Assembly (NCBI GenBank): GCA_023457615.1
Contig: JAEWKY010000273.1
Span: 1 to 10,900 of the forward strand
DNA: 10,900 bases
Direction: 5' to 3'
Source of the DNA: Actinomycetes bacterium
GTDB lineage: Bacteria; Actinomycetota; Actinomycetes; Actinomycetales; Microbacteriaceae
Shown here: positions 1 through 6,347 of the stretch, piece by piece
How the letters are laid out: each line of letters opens with the position of its first letter
How positions within the stretch are numbered: position 1 is the first letter of the stretch
The notes under the pieces: model-generated
What the model saw: only the letters and a program-made list of their open reading frames with translations
Database searches by the model: none
What the model was told of the DNA's origin: nothing
Program-made: the position numbers and the translations under genes

Positions 1-173
1 CCGCGGCCGGCGCCCTCGCGACCCTGCAGTCGCAGTCGGGCGTCGACATGGACGAGGAGACGATCTCGCTCATGACCTACCAGACCGCCTATCAGGGCGC
101 GGCCCGGGTGATGACCGCCGTCGACGAGATGCTCGACGTGCTCATCAACCGCACCGGCCTCGTGGGGAGATGA
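1..173 (+). CDS. flgK: Flagellar hook-associated protein 1 (FlgK), 3' end only
   Basis: Only the last 56 codons are inside the window (reading frame starts at base 3, stop TGA at 171-173). The tail reads SGVDMDEETISLMTYQTAYQ, then ARVMTAVDEMLDVLINRT and GLVGR. This is the classic C-terminal signature of FlgK: the 'SGV..DEE...L..YQ.AYQ.aARV...vdeMLd.LInrtg' helix that packs as the D0 coiled coil of the flagellar axial proteins. FlgK (HAP1) forms the first junction ring between the hook and the filament and is exported by the flagellar type III apparatus; its C-terminal helix is needed for assembly. Its stop codon region overlaps the start of flgL, so the two junction proteins are translated together. 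The identification rests on the tail alone, but the order flgK-flgL-fliW makes it secure. Confidence 0.95.
   Translation, partial: AAGALATLQSQSGVDMDEETISLMTYQTAYQGAARVMTAVDEMLDVLINRTGLVGR
164..169 (+). promoter_or_regulatory. Shine-Dalgarno GGGGAG deciding the flgL start
   Basis: GGGGAG lies inside the last codons of flgK. It is 0 nt from ATG 170 and 6 nt from ATG 176, which favours initiation at 176. Confidence 0.6.
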
Positions 174-175
174 CG

Positions 176-1057
176 ATGACCCGCATCACGAGCCAGATGC
201 TCACGACCGCGGCCCAGCGGAACCTCGCGACCTCGCAGGCCGCGCTCGCGCGCCTCCAGGAGCAGGGGTCGAGCGGCACGCGCCTCGCGAAGCCCTCGGA
301 CGATCCCGCGGCCACCGCGGCCGCCCTCCGCGTGCGCACGGCGCAGCGGGCGACGGAGATCCACCAGCGCAACGCCGACGACGCCCTCGGCTGGCTCGGC
401 ACCGTCGACACGGCCCTCGGCACGTCGACCGACCTGCTGCGCCGCGCGCGCGACCTCACGGTGCAGGGCGCGAACGACGGCGCGATGTCGGCCGAGTCGC
501 GCGAGGCGATCGCCGTCGAGCTCGAGAGCCTGCGCGACGCGCTGCTGCAGCAGGCCAACACGCGGTACCTCGGACGCAGCGCCTTCGCGGGCAACTCGCT
601 CGCCGGGCACGCCTTCGCCGCCGACTACAGCCACTCCGGCGTCGTGGGCACGAGCCTCGAGCGCCGCATCGGACCCGACACGAGCGTCACGATCGACGGC
701 GACGGCGTCGCGGCCTTCGGCACCGGCGCGGGCTCGGTCTTCGCCCTCCTCGACGACGTCGCGGCCGACCTCCGCGCCGGCATCCCGGTGAGCGGCCGGC
801 TCGACGGGATCGACCAGCACCTCTCGGCGATCACGACGCAACGGTCGATCGCGGGCAGCCGGTACGCTCAGGTCGAACGTGGGAAGGAACTCCTGATCAT
901 GTCGTCCAACGAACTCGAGGCACGACGCTCGGGCCTGGAAGACGCCGACCTGGGCAAGATCATCATCGACCTCAAGATGCAGGAGGTCGCCTACCAGGCG
1001 GCCCTCAGCGTCACCGCCCGTGCCATCCCGCCGACGCTCCTGGAGTTCCTCGCGTGA
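176..1057 (+). CDS. flgL: Flagellar hook-associated protein 3 (FlgL)
   Basis: Encodes 293 aa from ATG 176. FlgL (HAP3) is the second hook-filament junction protein and is a flagellin homologue. The N-terminus (MTRITSQMLTTAAQRNL, then LARLQEQGSSGTRLAKPSDD and PAATAAALRVR) and the C-terminus (YAQVE, then LEDADLGKIIIDLKMQEVAY and QAALSVTARA) are the conserved flagellin-type D0/D1 helices. The middle is shorter and variable, as in other HAP3 proteins. There are two candidate starts. ATG 170 overlaps the flgK stop as ATGA but sits directly against GGGGAG (164-169) with no spacer. ATG 176 lies 6 nt after that Shine-Dalgarno and gives the usual short N-terminus, so I prefer it. The gene ends in a 4-bp GTGA overlap with fliW. 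Confidence 0.95.
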   Translation: MTRITSQMLTTAAQRNLATSQAALARLQEQGSSGTRLAKPSDDPAATAAALRVRTAQRATEIHQRNADDALGWLGTVDTALGTSTDLLRRARDLTVQGANDGAMSAESREAIAVELESLRDALLQQANTRYLGRSAFAGNSLAGHAFAADYSHSGVVGTSLERRIGPDTSVTIDGDGVAAFGTGAGSVFALLDDVAADLRAGIPVSGRLDGIDQHLSAITTQRSIAGSRYAQVERGKELLIMSSNELEARRSGLEDADLGKIIIDLKMQEVAYQAALSVTARAIPPTLLEFLA

Positions 1058-1434
1058 CCGCGACCCTGACCTTCACCGCCCCTCCCCCCGGACTCGCACC
1101 GCACGTGGAGTTCGCGCTCGACGACGTCGAGGGAGCCCCGGGCCTGCACGCCCTCCGCGCGGCGACGGATGCCAGCATCCGCCTGTTCGTCGTCGAGGCG
1201 TCCGTCTTCGTGCCCGACTACGCGCCGGCCTTCACCGAGGAGCACCTGCTGGATGTCGGCGCGGGTGCCCGTGCCGACGCCTCCGTGCTCGTCGTGACGA
1301 CGCTCGACGCCGACGGCCCGGTCGTCAACCTGCTCGCCCCCGTGCTCGTCAACACCGCCACGGGCGTCGCGTCGCAGGTGATCCTCGACGGCTCCGACTG
1401 GCCCCTCCGGGCCCGTCTCGCCAAGTCGGCCTGA
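1054..1434 (+). CDS. fliW: Flagellar assembly factor FliW
   Basis: 126 aa from GTG 1054, overlapping the flgL stop by 4 bp, with GGAG (1042-1045) 8 nt upstream. FliW is a small beta-barrel protein that binds flagellin and antagonises the translational regulator CsrA, so that flagellin synthesis matches assembly. Diagnostic features are the central segment VFVPDYAPAF and the motif VVNLLAPVLVNTATGVASQV followed by ILDGSDWPLRARL; these match the FliW consensus 'vNL.APivvN...g..kQvil..s.ypLr'. At 126 aa it is a little shorter than the roughly 140-150 aa usual in Firmicutes. It is the last gene of the flagellar run here. No CsrA-like protein (starting MLVLTRK or similar) follows it, although fliW and csrA are often neighbours; the partner may lie elsewhere in the genome. 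Confidence 0.9.
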   Translation: MTATLTFTAPPPGLAPHVEFALDDVEGAPGLHALRAATDASIRLFVVEASVFVPDYAPAFTEEHLLDVGAGARADASVLVVTTLDADGPVVNLLAPVLVNTATGVASQVILDGSDWPLRARLAKSA

Positions 1435-1468
1435 CCCGCCCCGCTGCCCCGCCCGCCCCGACATCCCG

Positions 1469-1535
1469 GTTACTCCGCCGCTTTCGCTTTGCTCCGCGGA
1501 TCTGCGGCGGAGCAGCGTCACTTCGGCGGAGTAAC
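1469..1535. repeat. 67-bp interrupted palindrome with nested coaxial arms
   Basis: The outer arms GTTACTCCGCCG (1469-1480) and CGGCGGAGTAAC (1524-1535) are perfect 12-bp inverted repeats. The inner arms TGCTCCGC (1490-1497) and GCGGAGCA (1507-1514) are perfect 8-bp inverted repeats. Both share the same axis at base 1502 and are separated by 9-nt unpaired segments on each side. The hexamer CTCCGC (or its complement GCGGAG) occurs four times, with 19 nt between starts within each half. It fills most of the 129-bp gap between fliW and the next gene. There is no T-run, so a classical intrinsic terminator is unlikely. It could be a dispersed palindromic (REP/MITE-like) element, a factor-binding array, or an mRNA-end stabilising hairpin for fliW. 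Confidence 0.8.
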
Positions 1536-1551
1536 ACGGCTTGGCGTTTCC

Positions 1552-1557
1552 TAGGCT
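1552..1557 (+). promoter_or_regulatory. Candidate leaderless -10 element (TAGGCT)
   Basis: TAGGCT is a good actinobacterial -10 (TAnnnT) and ends 6 nt before ATG 1564, which is the right distance for transcription to begin at or next to the start codon. No Shine-Dalgarno precedes this ATG (sequence GAGGGC, too close), which also fits a leaderless mRNA. No clear -35 is seen; that position would fall in the right arm of the palindrome. Confidence 0.4.
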
Positions 1558-1563
1558 GAGGGC

Positions 1564-1920
1564 ATGACGCCCGAGGGTTGGATCGAGCACCGCCGCGGCG
1601 ACCGCGAGCTGCTCGGCTGGATCGCGCCCGAGGGCGAGAGGTTCGTCGTGTTCGACCTGCTCGGGCGGCCGCGCACCTCCCGCCCCGTCGAGTGGCTCGA
1701 CGCCGAGGAACTGCTGGAGGAGCTCGGGATCGGGTACCTCGCCGACCGCTACATTCTCGTGCGGGACGACGGAGCGCAGCAGCCCGTGCGCATCGGCGAG
1801 CTCAGCACCGAGGGCGTGACGGTCGTCGCCGACGACTTCGGCGCCGCCTCCGCGGTCGGGGCGAATCCCGAGCGGATCAAGCTGCCGTTTCCGGTTCCCG
1901 CCGATCTTCTGCGGGGTTAG
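1564..1920 (+). CDS. Conserved-looking hypothetical protein, 118 aa
   Basis: I do not recognise a named family. The product is soluble and acidic with no signal peptide, membrane helix or cysteine. It opens MTPEGWIEHRRGDRELLGWI and contains a second motif around residues 43-65 (VEWLDAEELLEELGIGYLAD). These read like short beta strands and a helix, and the composition and third-position GC match real genes here. It probably starts its own transcript: a TAGGCT -10 element sits just upstream and the ATG seems leaderless. Its last 44 bp (1877-1920) overlap the 3' end of the flavoprotein gene on the opposite strand. Similar short proteins beginning 'MTPEGWI.HRRGD' occur, as far as I recall, in Microbacteriaceae, but no function can be assigned. 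Confidence 0.75.
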   Translation: MTPEGWIEHRRGDRELLGWIAPEGERFVVFDLLGRPRTSRPVEWLDAEELLEELGIGYLADRYILVRDDGAQQPVRIGELSTEGVTVVADDFGAASAVGANPERIKLPFPVPADLLRG

Positions 1921-3151
1921 CGCGACCGTCGAGGTACCCCGCGAGGTGCTCGGCGAGCTCCTCCGAGTCCTGCGCCGCTCCCCCGAGGTACGTCGACCGG
2001 CGCCGCCGCAGCAGCGAGGTGCCCATCACGTACAGCCCCGGCGACTTGTCCACCACTCCCCCGGAGTGCGGCAGCCGTCCCTTGTAGTCGAGCACGGGCA
2101 CGTCGAGCCACGAGTAGTCCGGACGGTAGCCGGTCGCCCAGAGCACCGTCGAGATCCCGGATGCCGCGAGGTCGAGCTCGAGCGCGGGGGCGGCATCAAC
2201 CTCGGTCGGCGCGAGGCGCTCGACATCGCCGAGCCCCGAGACGTCGGTCGCCGCCGCCCAGTCGTCGAAGCGGTCGAGCAGCCGGTCGAGCTTGAGGTCT
2301 GCGAGCCGCACGGTGTTGGCGAGGCCGCCCGAGAACTGCGCCCGGCCGTCCGCGAGCCGTCCGAGACGCCCGACGACCCGCACGCCGCGCTCGCGCAGCG
2401 AGCCGATGTCGACCGAGCGCCGGTCGTCGCTGCCGACGAGCTGAGGCGAGGGCACGTGCCGCGCGCGGATGATGTCGTCGATCTCGTCGAACCGCTCGTC
2501 GAGCACGCCCGCGGCATCCATCCACCACAAGCTGTCGCGACCGCGGTACGTGCGCGGCATCCGCACGTGCTCGCCGGCGGCGACCACGACCTCCCGGCCG
2601 CTGCGGGCGAGCTCGTCGGCGAGCTGCACGCCGCTCGCCGAGGCGCCGACGACGAGCACGCCGCCGTCGGGCAGACCCGCGGGCGACCGGTAGTCCTTCG
2701 TCGCGAGCGACAGCACCGACGGCGCGAGTCCGTCCGCGATCGCCGGGATGTTCGCGGAGCCGCTGCCGCCGTTCGCGAGCACCACGGCATCCGCTCGCCA
2801 CTCACCCTGGTCGGTGACGACGCGGTAGCCCGACTCGTCGACGGCGACCGACGTGACCGTCACGCCCGTGCGCACGGGCGCGTCGATCGCCCGTGCGTAG
2901 TCCGCGAGGTACGCGGCGACCTCGGCGGCGGTCATGAAGCCGTCGGGGTCGTCGCCCGGGTAGTCGAACCCGGGCAGCGCGGACTGCCAGTTCGGCGTCA
3001 GGAGCCGCAGCGAGTCCCAGCGGGTGCGCCACGAGCCGCCGACCTCGGCGCGCTCGAGCACGACGTGCTCGATGCTCCGCTCGGTGAGGCGGCGGCTCAT
3101 GGCGAGACCGGAGTGCCCGGCCCCGAGGATGACGACGGTGGTGCGGGTCAC
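1877..3151 (-). CDS. FAD/NAD(P)-dependent flavoprotein monooxygenase-like oxidoreductase
   Basis: 424 aa from GTG (3149-3151). It has the two Rossmann folds of the FMO/CzcO-like flavoprotein family. The first is an FAD-binding GAGHSG at residues 10-15, followed by the E-V-G-G-S-W segment (36-41) and RWDSLRLLTPNW (44-55). The second is an NAD(P)-binding GASASG at 169-174. Near the C-terminus is the ATGYRPDYSW motif (339-348), typical of flavin monooxygenases and related disulfide reductases. Such enzymes use NAD(P)H and O2 to oxygenate heteroatoms or ketones; the substrate cannot be read from sequence. The start lies 4 nt after the stop of the OsmC-like gene with only a weak Shine-Dalgarno, so it is probably translated by coupling. 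This suggests a joint role in redox or electrophile handling. The 3' end overlaps the 118-aa gene tail to tail. It could also be a thioredoxin-reductase-like oxidoreductase without hydroxylase activity. Confidence 0.88.
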   Translation of the reverse strand: MTRTTVVILGAGHSGLAMSRRLTERSIEHVVLERAEVGGSWRTRWDSLRLLTPNWQSALPGFDYPGDDPDGFMTAAEVAAYLADYARAIDAPVRTGVTVTSVAVDESGYRVVTDQGEWRADAVVLANGGSGSANIPAIADGLAPSVLSLATKDYRSPAGLPDGGVLVVGASASGVQLADELARSGREVVVAAGEHVRMPRTYRGRDSLWWMDAAGVLDERFDEIDDIIRARHVPSPQLVGSDDRRSVDIGSLRERGVRVVGRLGRLADGRAQFSGGLANTVRLADLKLDRLLDRFDDWAAATDVSGLGDVERLAPTEVDAAPALELDLAASGISTVLWATGYRPDYSWLDVPVLDYKGRLPHSGGVVDKSPGLYVMGTSLLRRRRSTYLGGAAQDSEELAEHLAGYLDGRANPAEDRREPETAA

Positions 3152-3155
3152 TGAG

Positions 3156-3713
3156 CTACGCGACGGCGACCGTGACGTTCGTCGGGTTGGTGAGGGCGTC
3201 GAACACGGCCGAGCGCTTCTGCGACTGGGCGACGAGCGCGGCGATGTCCTCCTTCGACGCGTCGGCGTCGATGTCGAACGTGACGCGCACGTCGTTGAAG
3301 CCGTTGCGCACCTCCGGGTCGCCGCCGAGGATGCCGAGGATGTCGTGGTCGCCCTCGACGACGGCCTTCACGCTGCGCAGCTGGATGCCGCGGTTCTGCG
3401 CGACGGCCGCGACACCGGCGGTGAGGCAGCCGGCGAGCGCCGCGAGCACGGTCTCGACGGGCGTGGGCGCGTGGTCCTCCGAGGCGAAGACGTTCGGGTG
3501 GTCGCCCTCGAGCACGAACGCGGAGTTGTGCTGCTGGTCGGCGCCGAGGCCCTTGAAGCCGTGGATGGTCTGACGCGAGTGGGTGCCCTTGATCCACTCC
3601 GAGGTCGCCTTCCAGGTGAACTGGGCGGCCTCGGGGGCCTCGCGCAGCGCGTCGCGCGCGCCGAGGAGCGCTTCGGTGTTGACGCCGTTGTCGGCCGTCG
3701 CGGTCGTGCTCAT
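3156..3713 (-). CDS. OsmC family protein
   Basis: 185 aa from ATG (3711-3713), preceded by a strong AGGAAGG Shine-Dalgarno about 6 nt upstream; the reading frame stays open further upstream but lacks any ribosome site. OsmC/Ohr proteins are dimeric cytosolic peroxidases that reduce organic hydroperoxides with two cysteines. Family features are PTPVETVLAALAGCLTAGVA (83-102), the following QNRGIQLRSVKAVVEGDHDI (107-126), and the C-terminal SQKRSAVFDALTNPTNVTV (164-182). Only one cysteine is present in the whole protein (Cys96, in the conserved LAGC position). The usual second-cysteine site (CPV/SPV) reads KRSAVFD with Ser168. It therefore belongs to an OsmC-like branch that probably lacks classical two-cysteine peroxidase chemistry. 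It is the first gene of a two-gene minus-strand unit with the flavoprotein. Confidence 0.9.
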   Translation of the reverse strand: MSTTATADNGVNTEALLGARDALREAPEAAQFTWKATSEWIKGTHSRQTIHGFKGLGADQQHNSAFVLEGDHPNVFASEDHAPTPVETVLAALAGCLTAGVAAVAQNRGIQLRSVKAVVEGDHDILGILGGDPEVRNGFNDVRVTFDIDADASKEDIAALVAQSQKRSAVFDALTNPTNVTVAVA

Positions 3714-3781
3714 GGGTCTTCCTTCCTGAGGTTCGTGCGAAGACACGGCGACGCTACGCCGGGCGATCCGGCGGAGGGTCG

Positions 3782-3824
3782 ATTGTGACGTCCCGTTGCG
3801 ACGGACTGTTACCCCGTGTTGCGA
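3782..3824 (-). promoter_or_regulatory. Candidate promoter/operator region of the OsmC-flavoprotein unit
   Basis: Two identical heptamers GTTGCGA (3795-3801 and 3818-3824, plus-strand spelling) are spaced 23 nt start to start, about two DNA turns. Next to them the minus strand carries CACAAT (3782-3787), a 4/6 match to a -10 box. A second possible -10 (TAGCGT, minus strand, 3751-3756) is closer to the gene. The paired heptamers could be half-sites for a regulator, but this is pattern-based only. Confidence 0.3.
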
Positions 3825-3831
3825 GAGCGCG

Positions 3832-3884
3832 GGTCCTCCGGAGGGCTTGCCGGGGTACGGCCCGGGTCCGCTACTCTGAGGACC
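3832..3884 (+). promoter_or_regulatory. Candidate promoter of the glucan synthase operon, flanked by inverted repeats
   Basis: TTGCCG (3847-3852) and TACTCT (3872-3877) form a plausible -35/-10 pair with a long 19-nt spacer. Transcription would start near 3884, leaving a leader of about 38 nt. The core is bracketed by a perfect 7-bp inverted repeat, GGTCCTC (3832-3838) and GAGGACC (3878-3884). A perfect 10-bp palindrome CCTCCGGAGG (3835-3844) lies directly upstream of the -35. The long spacer suggests a weak or activator-dependent promoter. Confidence 0.35.
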
Positions 3885-3921
3885 GCTCCCTCCCCCGCCC
3901 GCCTTACCCGAAGGCAGTCTC

Positions 3922-5616
3922 ATGAGCACGCTGCTCCCGCCTGCGTCCGCGACCCCCGACGCGCCCCCCGCCCTCACCCGCTCCGAGCGGATCGCGAGCC
4001 CCCGCGCGGTCGTGAGCCGGGCGCGCGAGCAGACCCCCGCGCTCCTGCTCATGGTGCTGCTGGCCGGCACGGGCGCGCTGCTCTACGGCGCGTTCCTGCT
4101 GAACCCGCGCAACATCGGCGACCCGCTGCCGTTCGCGATCGTCATCGTGTGCGAGCTCTTCCTCATCGGGCAGGCGATCCTCACGCTGTGGACGGCCCTC
4201 TCCGCGACCTACGAGCCGCGGGACGCGGCATTCCATGCGACGAGGGCGACCCTCTACGGCAACCCCGCGGACGGCATCCCGCTCGGCGACGAGTTCTACC
4301 TCGGGCGCCGCAAGGTCACGGTCGACGTCTTCATCACGACCTACCAGGAGGACCCGGCGATCATCGAGGCGACCGCGCGCGCCGCGCGCGACCTGCGCGG
4401 ACGCCACGGCACCTACCTGCTCGACGACGGCGAGGACCCGCGCGTCGAGGAGATCGCCGAGCGGCTCGGCATCCACTACGTCACGCGCGAGGAGAAGACC
4501 GGGGCCAAGGCCGGCAACGTCAACAACGCGCTGCGCCTCACCGACGCCGACTTCACCCTCATGCTCGACGCCGACTTCGTCGCGGCGCCCGAGTTCCTCG
4601 AGGAGACGCTGCCGTTCTTCGTGCACGACGACGTCGCCTTCGTGCAGGCGCCGCAGGTCTACGGCAACGCCCACAACTTCATCTCGCGCGGCTCGGCCTA
4701 CATGCAGGGCGTGTTCTACACGCTCACGCAGCCGGGCAAGAACAAGTTCAACTCGGCGTTCTGCGTCGGCACGAACGCGGTGTTCCGGCGCGCGGCGCTC
4801 GAGGACATCGGGGGGATGTACGAGGGCTCCCAGTCCGAGGACATCTGGACCTCGCTCTTCGTTCACGAGCGGGGCTGGCGGTCGATCTTCGTGCCGATGA
4901 CGCTCGCCGTCGGGCGCACCCCCGAGACCATCGAGGCGTTCGTGCGTCAGCAGGTGCGCTGGGCGGTCGGCGGCTTCGAGATCTTCCTGCGCCGCAACCC
5001 GTTCTCGCCGCGCCGTCGGCTCACGACCGACCAGCGCCTCCAGTACTTCATGACGGTGACGTTCTACTTCAGCGGCGTCGTGCCGCTCGGGCTGATCCTG
5101 CTGCCGCCGCTGCAGATCTACTTGAACATCACGCCGGTCAGCCTCGAGGTGCCGCTGCTGGAGTGGATCCTGTTCTACTGCGGCTTCTACCTGCTGCAGA
5201 TCGGTCTCGCCCTGCACGTGATGGGCTCGTTCCGCTGGGAGACGCTGTTGATCTCGACGGCGACGTTCCCGATGTACACGAAGGCGTTCCTGCTCGCCCT
5301 CGCGGGACGCAAGCCGGCCTGGACGTCGACGGGCGCGGTCGGCGAGGTCGCCTCGCCGTTCAACTTCATCAAGGTGCAGCTCGTCTTCCTCGTCTTCCTC
5401 GCCGCGACGACCGTCGTCGGCTTCCTCAAGGCCGATTGGACCGCGGAGTACTCGGTGGCGCTCGTCTGGAACATCATCAACACCCTCACGCTCGGGGCCT
5501 TCGCGCTCATGGCGGCCCGCGAGCACGTGCGCCTCAAGCGCACCGCGCGCGACCTGAGGACCTCGGCGCCCGCCGACCGGGTGACCGACCGCGAGCTCGT
5601 GGCGGGTGCGGCATGA
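3922..5616 (+). CDS. Membrane GT2 beta-glycan synthase (BcsA/curdlan-synthase-like)
   Basis: 564 aa from ATG 3922, with GAAGG (3910-3914) 7 nt upstream. It is a processive family 2 glycosyltransferase that would polymerise a UDP-sugar, probably UDP-glucose, and thread the chain through its own membrane channel. Two N-terminal membrane helices (about 40-60 and 70-96) precede the cytosolic GT-A domain. This carries VDVFITTYQED (134-144), LLDDG (166-170), KAGNVNN (196-202), the metal-binding DAD (216-218), FCVGTN (280-285), SED (305-307, TED in BcsA, with the catalytic Asp kept) and QQVRW (343-347, the QxxRW motif). About five C-terminal helices follow (roughly 374-402, 412-436, 441-462, 483-502, 509-532). 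No PilZ domain follows, and the BcsA gating-loop motif FxVTxK is replaced by AWTSTGAVG (466-474). The gene overlaps the next by ATGA. The GH81 partner favours a beta-1,3-containing product over cellulose. Confidence 0.92.
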   Translation: MSTLLPPASATPDAPPALTRSERIASPRAVVSRAREQTPALLLMVLLAGTGALLYGAFLLNPRNIGDPLPFAIVIVCELFLIGQAILTLWTALSATYEPRDAAFHATRATLYGNPADGIPLGDEFYLGRRKVTVDVFITTYQEDPAIIEATARAARDLRGRHGTYLLDDGEDPRVEEIAERLGIHYVTREEKTGAKAGNVNNALRLTDADFTLMLDADFVAAPEFLEETLPFFVHDDVAFVQAPQVYGNAHNFISRGSAYMQGVFYTLTQPGKNKFNSAFCVGTNAVFRRAALEDIGGMYEGSQSEDIWTSLFVHERGWRSIFVPMTLAVGRTPETIEAFVRQQVRWAVGGFEIFLRRNPFSPRRRLTTDQRLQYFMTVTFYFSGVVPLGLILLPPLQIYLNITPVSLEVPLLEWILFYCGFYLLQIGLALHVMGSFRWETLLISTATFPMYTKAFLLALAGRKPAWTSTGAVGEVASPFNFIKVQLVFLVFLAATTVVGFLKADWTAEYSVALVWNIINTLTLGAFALMAAREHVRLKRTARDLRTSAPADRVTDRELVAGAA

Positions 5617-6347
5617 AGGCCCTCCGCTGGCTCGGCTTCGCGCTCGCCTGCCTGATCGCCGTCGGCATCGCCGTCGCGGGCCTGGTCTACGCGAACGTCA
5701 CGGCGCTCACCGTCCGCGCGTCGAGCGCGCAGCTCGTCACCGAGCAGTACTCCCTCGGCACGCCGTACGCGGGCATCGTGCAGGACCTGCGCGTCGCGCG
5801 CGGCGACGCGGTCTCCGCGGGCGACGAGCTCTTCCGGATCCAGAGCCCCACGCTCGAGCAGGCCATGCAGACGCAGACCTTCACCGACGCCGGTGTCGGC
5901 TACGCGGTCGAGGACGGCGGCATCCTGGTGTTCACCGCCGCCCAGGACGGCGTCGTGCAGCAGGTGGATGCCGAGATCGGCTCGTTCGTCGAGGAGGACG
6001 AGACCGTCGTCGTCGTCGCGATCGACGACTCGATCCACCTCGAGGCGCACGTGTCGCTCAACGCCCGCGACTACGCCCGTGTGCCGGTCGACGGCACGAT
6101 CTCGGTGAGCATGCCGGACGGGTCGACCGTCGAGGCCGCGATCTACGACGTCGAGGTCGACGAGTTCGAGAATGGCCGCGCGGCGACGATCGTCCGTGCC
6201 CGCAGCGACGAGATCACGACGCAGAGCTACATGGTGGTGGGCGCTCCGGTGGAGGCCGAGCTCCACCTGCGCGACGAGGAGGGCTTCGGCGGCTGGCTCG
6301 TCGACCAGCTCGGGCGGCTCTTCACCCCGGGTGGCTTCGACCGGTGA
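5613..6347 (+). CDS. Membrane-anchored lipoyl-domain (HlyD/membrane-fusion-like) protein
   Basis: 244 aa from ATG 5613, whose ATGA overlaps the synthase stop. One N-terminal helix (residues 7-27) anchors it, leaving the rest outside the cell. Two biotinyl-lipoyl half-motifs follow: AGIVQDLRVARGDAVSAGDE (53-72) and DGVVQQVDAEIGSFVEEDE (112-130). They are the hammerhead units of membrane fusion proteins. A beta-barrel-like region (about 140-218) and a short amphipathic tail (224-244) complete it. The segment between the half-motifs is only about 30-40 residues, so there is no long alpha-helical hairpin of the kind that docks on TolC in Gram-negative cells; this fits a monoderm. In other polymer systems (Alg44 with Alg8, BgsB with BgsA) a membrane-fusion-like partner accompanies a GT2 synthase. 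By analogy this one probably caps the exit of the channel and helps export. The overall family call is firm; the role is inferred. Confidence 0.78.
   Translation: MKALRWLGFALACLIAVGIAVAGLVYANVTALTVRASSAQLVTEQYSLGTPYAGIVQDLRVARGDAVSAGDELFRIQSPTLEQAMQTQTFTDAGVGYAVEDGGILVFTAAQDGVVQQVDAEIGSFVEEDETVVVVAIDDSIHLEAHVSLNARDYARVPVDGTISVSMPDGSTVEAAIYDVEVDEFENGRAATIVRARSDEITTQSYMVVGAPVEAELHLRDEEGFGGWLVDQLGRLFTPGGFDR

Noticed and set aside
1469..1535. Intrinsic terminator of the flagellar operon.
   Set aside because: There is no T-run after the stem and the long interrupted arms are unusual; kept as a repeat instead.
3156..4070. A 304-residue version of the OsmC-like protein.
   Set aside because: The extra N-terminus has no homology and crosses into the glucan synthase; the strong Shine-Dalgarno supports ATG at 3713.
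3904..5526. A 540-residue minus-strand frame opposite the synthase.
   Set aside because: Its composition (E/R/D/V/H-rich with no motifs) is that of the antisense of a high-GC gene; likewise the long antisense frames at 1946-3154 and 6227-8461.
3922..5616. Cellulose synthase proper (bcsA).
   Set aside because: No PilZ domain, no BcsB-like gene and no cellulase nearby; the GH81 partner points to beta-1,3 linkage. Cellulose is not fully excluded.
3816..6347. A single 843-residue reading frame running through the synthase gene into the lipoyl-domain gene.
   Set aside because: The part before 5613 is an arginine-rich shadow of the GT2 gene in another frame; only the portion from ATG 5613 has family features and a coupled start.
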